From the NCBI GenBank assembly GCA_016584305.1, contig JACEEZ010016454.1:316001-380000 (forward strand): DNA of 64,000 nt, in the 5' to 3' direction. Within the stretch, counting starts at the first letter, position 1; every line of letters starts with the position of its first letter. Source of the stretch: Chionoecetes opilio (Eukaryota; Arthropoda; Malacostraca; Decapoda; Majidae). Below are positions 62,140 to 64,000 of the stretch, piece by piece. A program made the translations under genes and the position numbers. Under the pieces are notes generated by a model. That model saw only the letters and a program-made list of their open reading frames with translations. It did not search any database and was not told the origin of the DNA.

Positions 62140-63470
62140 TATATGCTATAGAGTTCTTATTATACTCGGCCAGAACATATTGTCATGTTGTGATGTATAT
62201 TTATATAGAAAAAAAGTGTTTGTTAACGTATAGCCTTGTGGCGATGACTATGGATGGTGGTGGTGGTGAGAAAGTAGTTGTTATGAATGAAGGTGGAGAG
62301 TGGTGGTGGTAGTAGTGAGTGGTGGTGAGTGGTGGTAGTGATGGTGGTGGTGGTGGTGGTAGGGATATAATGAGGTAGAATGAGTCAGCTGGATGGTTGA
62401 TATCGTGATCATCATACTTATCACGTCCCACTGGTAAAAAGTGTTTAAGCTATGAAAGACAGACAGACAGACAGACACACAACAAACAGAAAATATATAG
62501 GACATTATAGGGTTAGCCCAAAGACTACTCTATACAATATAGAGTAGTCTTTGATTAGCAATAAAGCACATACGGATCAACAGCAATAACAATAACAACA
62601 CGTTACTACTTCTGCCTTACATGCAAAATATTAGAAAAATATTCTACATATATAAATTCTAGGAGTATCTAAATTAGGTCCTTATATATTTTCCTTTACT
62701 CTCGTTAATGCTCATCTAATAATTATTCACCAGACCTCATTACATTAAGCTAAATGCCGGAGGACGGATCTAATCAGTTTGAAGTAGTTCCAAGCTCTCT
62801 TTTGCTCCACCTTCTCTCTAACGGAGAAAAGCAAAAGGACCGCTACACACACACACACACACACACCGATAGTTTCAGTTATCAGTCTATCATATTATAC
62901 CATCTAAGTAATTCATTGTGTTATGTTTGCTAGTATAAAGAAAGACCTATTACACATGAAGACAATCAGCATACGTGAATCAACAGCTTTAACCCCTCAT
63001 ACCATCTATTATATATTATCCTTCTACACATATTTATACACCTCCTATTATATATATACACACCCTTATCCTTACACCCTCCCATAGTCACCCTTACTAT
63101 AACCTATGTACCCTTACGACCTATACGCTAAGTCTGTTTCACGCATCCTCTACACTACACTGTTTATGTACCTATTCTTATCTACCCTCCTTGCTCCTAG
63201 ACGTATCGACCCGGGAAGCATTAGGATGAGTGTTAACCTGGCCATGTAAGGAGAGAAGCCCCTCATTGGTTTCAACGCCGCACTAAGGTCGCTCGCTTTG
63301 TATTCCCTGTGCAACAAGGTACAAATAGGTGTTTTTAGCGTTGTCCTTCACAGTACGTTTGGCTTCCCTTGAGTGGTTGCTGTAATGCCTCTTTGTACTA
63401 ATTCTAACAATGTTTCGCTAATTACTATAGGTGAAGGAGAGGAAAAGGTGCAACGGTGATGAGAAAATTT
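62140..63470. other. Intronic or upstream arrestin sequence, no exon recognised
   Basis: AT-rich sequence with GGT-rich repeats (62245-62360), a GACA run and CA repeats (62845-62866). The expected N-terminal arrestin motifs were not found on the minus strand. Confidence 0.45.
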
Positions 63471-63471
63471 A

Positions 63472-63545
63472 AGACCATAAGAAAATAAGGAAGCTACGAG
63501 AGGCCGCGAAACCTACACGTGGTAATTCCTGTTACTTAACACTAG
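63472..63545 (-). mobile_element. CR1-like LINE 3' fragment
   Basis: CCATAAGAAAATAAGGAAGC, then gagaggccgcgaaacctaca and gttacttaacac match the 3' end of the LINE family. Confidence 0.7.
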
Positions 63546-63689
63546 GGTATCTATATATAGAGTGTAACGCCATTCATAGGCCCTATGTTAAACGCTACTG
63601 CATGGGCGCCATCTTAGCGCCAGGGCCTCTTCGTTCACTCTAGACCCGGGGAAGTTCTCAAGGCATGACCCCGCAGTATATCATGGTAT

Positions 63690-63970
63690 ACATGTATAAA
63701 GGATATACTGTTATCTTCGGAAATGCTTGTTCTATAAGATTATCACATAAAACATAGTAAAACACATTAAATAAAGGTCATTATGAGACTGAAGAAATAT
63801 GATGAACTTAACATTCACTTAAAACTCGTCGTCATGTAAAACTTTGTGGGACAGCTTATAAGACGGAAGATATCAATAGAGGCAGAATTTTATTAGCTTT
63901 CCATTGCTATATTTCATTTTCTGATAAATGCAGTAGTATCATGTATAAATTAACGTTAACTAAATAAATC
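63690..63970. repeat. AT-rich repeat family X, copy 3
   Basis: Phrases such as ggatatactgttatcttcgg, aggtcattatgagac and agctttccattgctatattt match the 24905 and 33516 copies. It ends near taaatcgcggcggc, just before the window edge. Confidence 0.6.
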
Positions 63971-64000
63971 GCGGCGGCGCATCGACCGCTCTCTCTCTCT

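Noticed and set aside
61790..64000. N-terminal arrestin exons
   Set aside because: The minus strand was read for the expected motifs of the first arrestin domain and none was found. The exons are presumably beyond the right edge.

Overview
The window is animal nuclear DNA, most likely from an arthropod and probably a decapod crustacean. This is inferred from intron-rich genes whose proteins resemble insect and crustacean families (a Ttk/Bab-type BTB zinc-finger gene, an insect-like arrestin), interstitial TTAGG-type repeats, very dense microsatellites, tRNA-derived SINEs, CR1-like LINEs and many MITEs. No species is assigned. Gene models were built by hand from splice sites, reading phase and remembered family sequences; no search was run.

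Layout, left to right. (1) 1408-20458, minus strand: CPLANE1 (C5orf42/JBTS17), a ciliogenesis and planar-polarity scaffold. Twenty exons give about 3,015 codons, and the C-terminus runs off the left edge. (2) 20459-24626: a divergent intergenic region with nested MITEs, a GC-rich promoter-like patch and telomere-like repeats. (3) 24627-37178, plus strand: a four-exon BTB plus three-C2H2 zinc-finger gene of 519 residues. Its 9.8-kb first intron holds a degenerate CR1-like LINE, a processed pseudogene with NFACT-R (CCDC25-type) and KH-like regions, and oppositely oriented copies of an AT-rich repeat. A long 3' UTR or intergenic tract follows, to about 41340. (4) 41518-48951, minus strand: PNKP, the DNA 3'-phosphatase/5'-kinase, with all 11 exons (about 524 residues) and three apparent single-base deletions. 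(5) 51394-61789, minus strand: the C-terminal half of an arrestin in four exons. The N-terminal exons lie beyond the right edge.

The four genes do not form a pathway: one is ciliary, one a transcription factor, one a DNA-repair enzyme and one a receptor-signalling adaptor. Most of the remaining DNA is mobile or tandem repeat. Many element ends and target-site duplications can be read directly, including a MITE interrupted by a second element whose empty site is preserved in another copy.

The most unusual observations are: a 34-bp minisatellite that repeats the 5' splice site of arrestin exon B fifteen times; long inverted intronic repeats flanking another arrestin exon; CPLANE1 exon 2 lying between two direct CR1 fragments; and a set of single-base coding deletions, mostly in short homopolymers, that suggests assembly error rather than gene decay.
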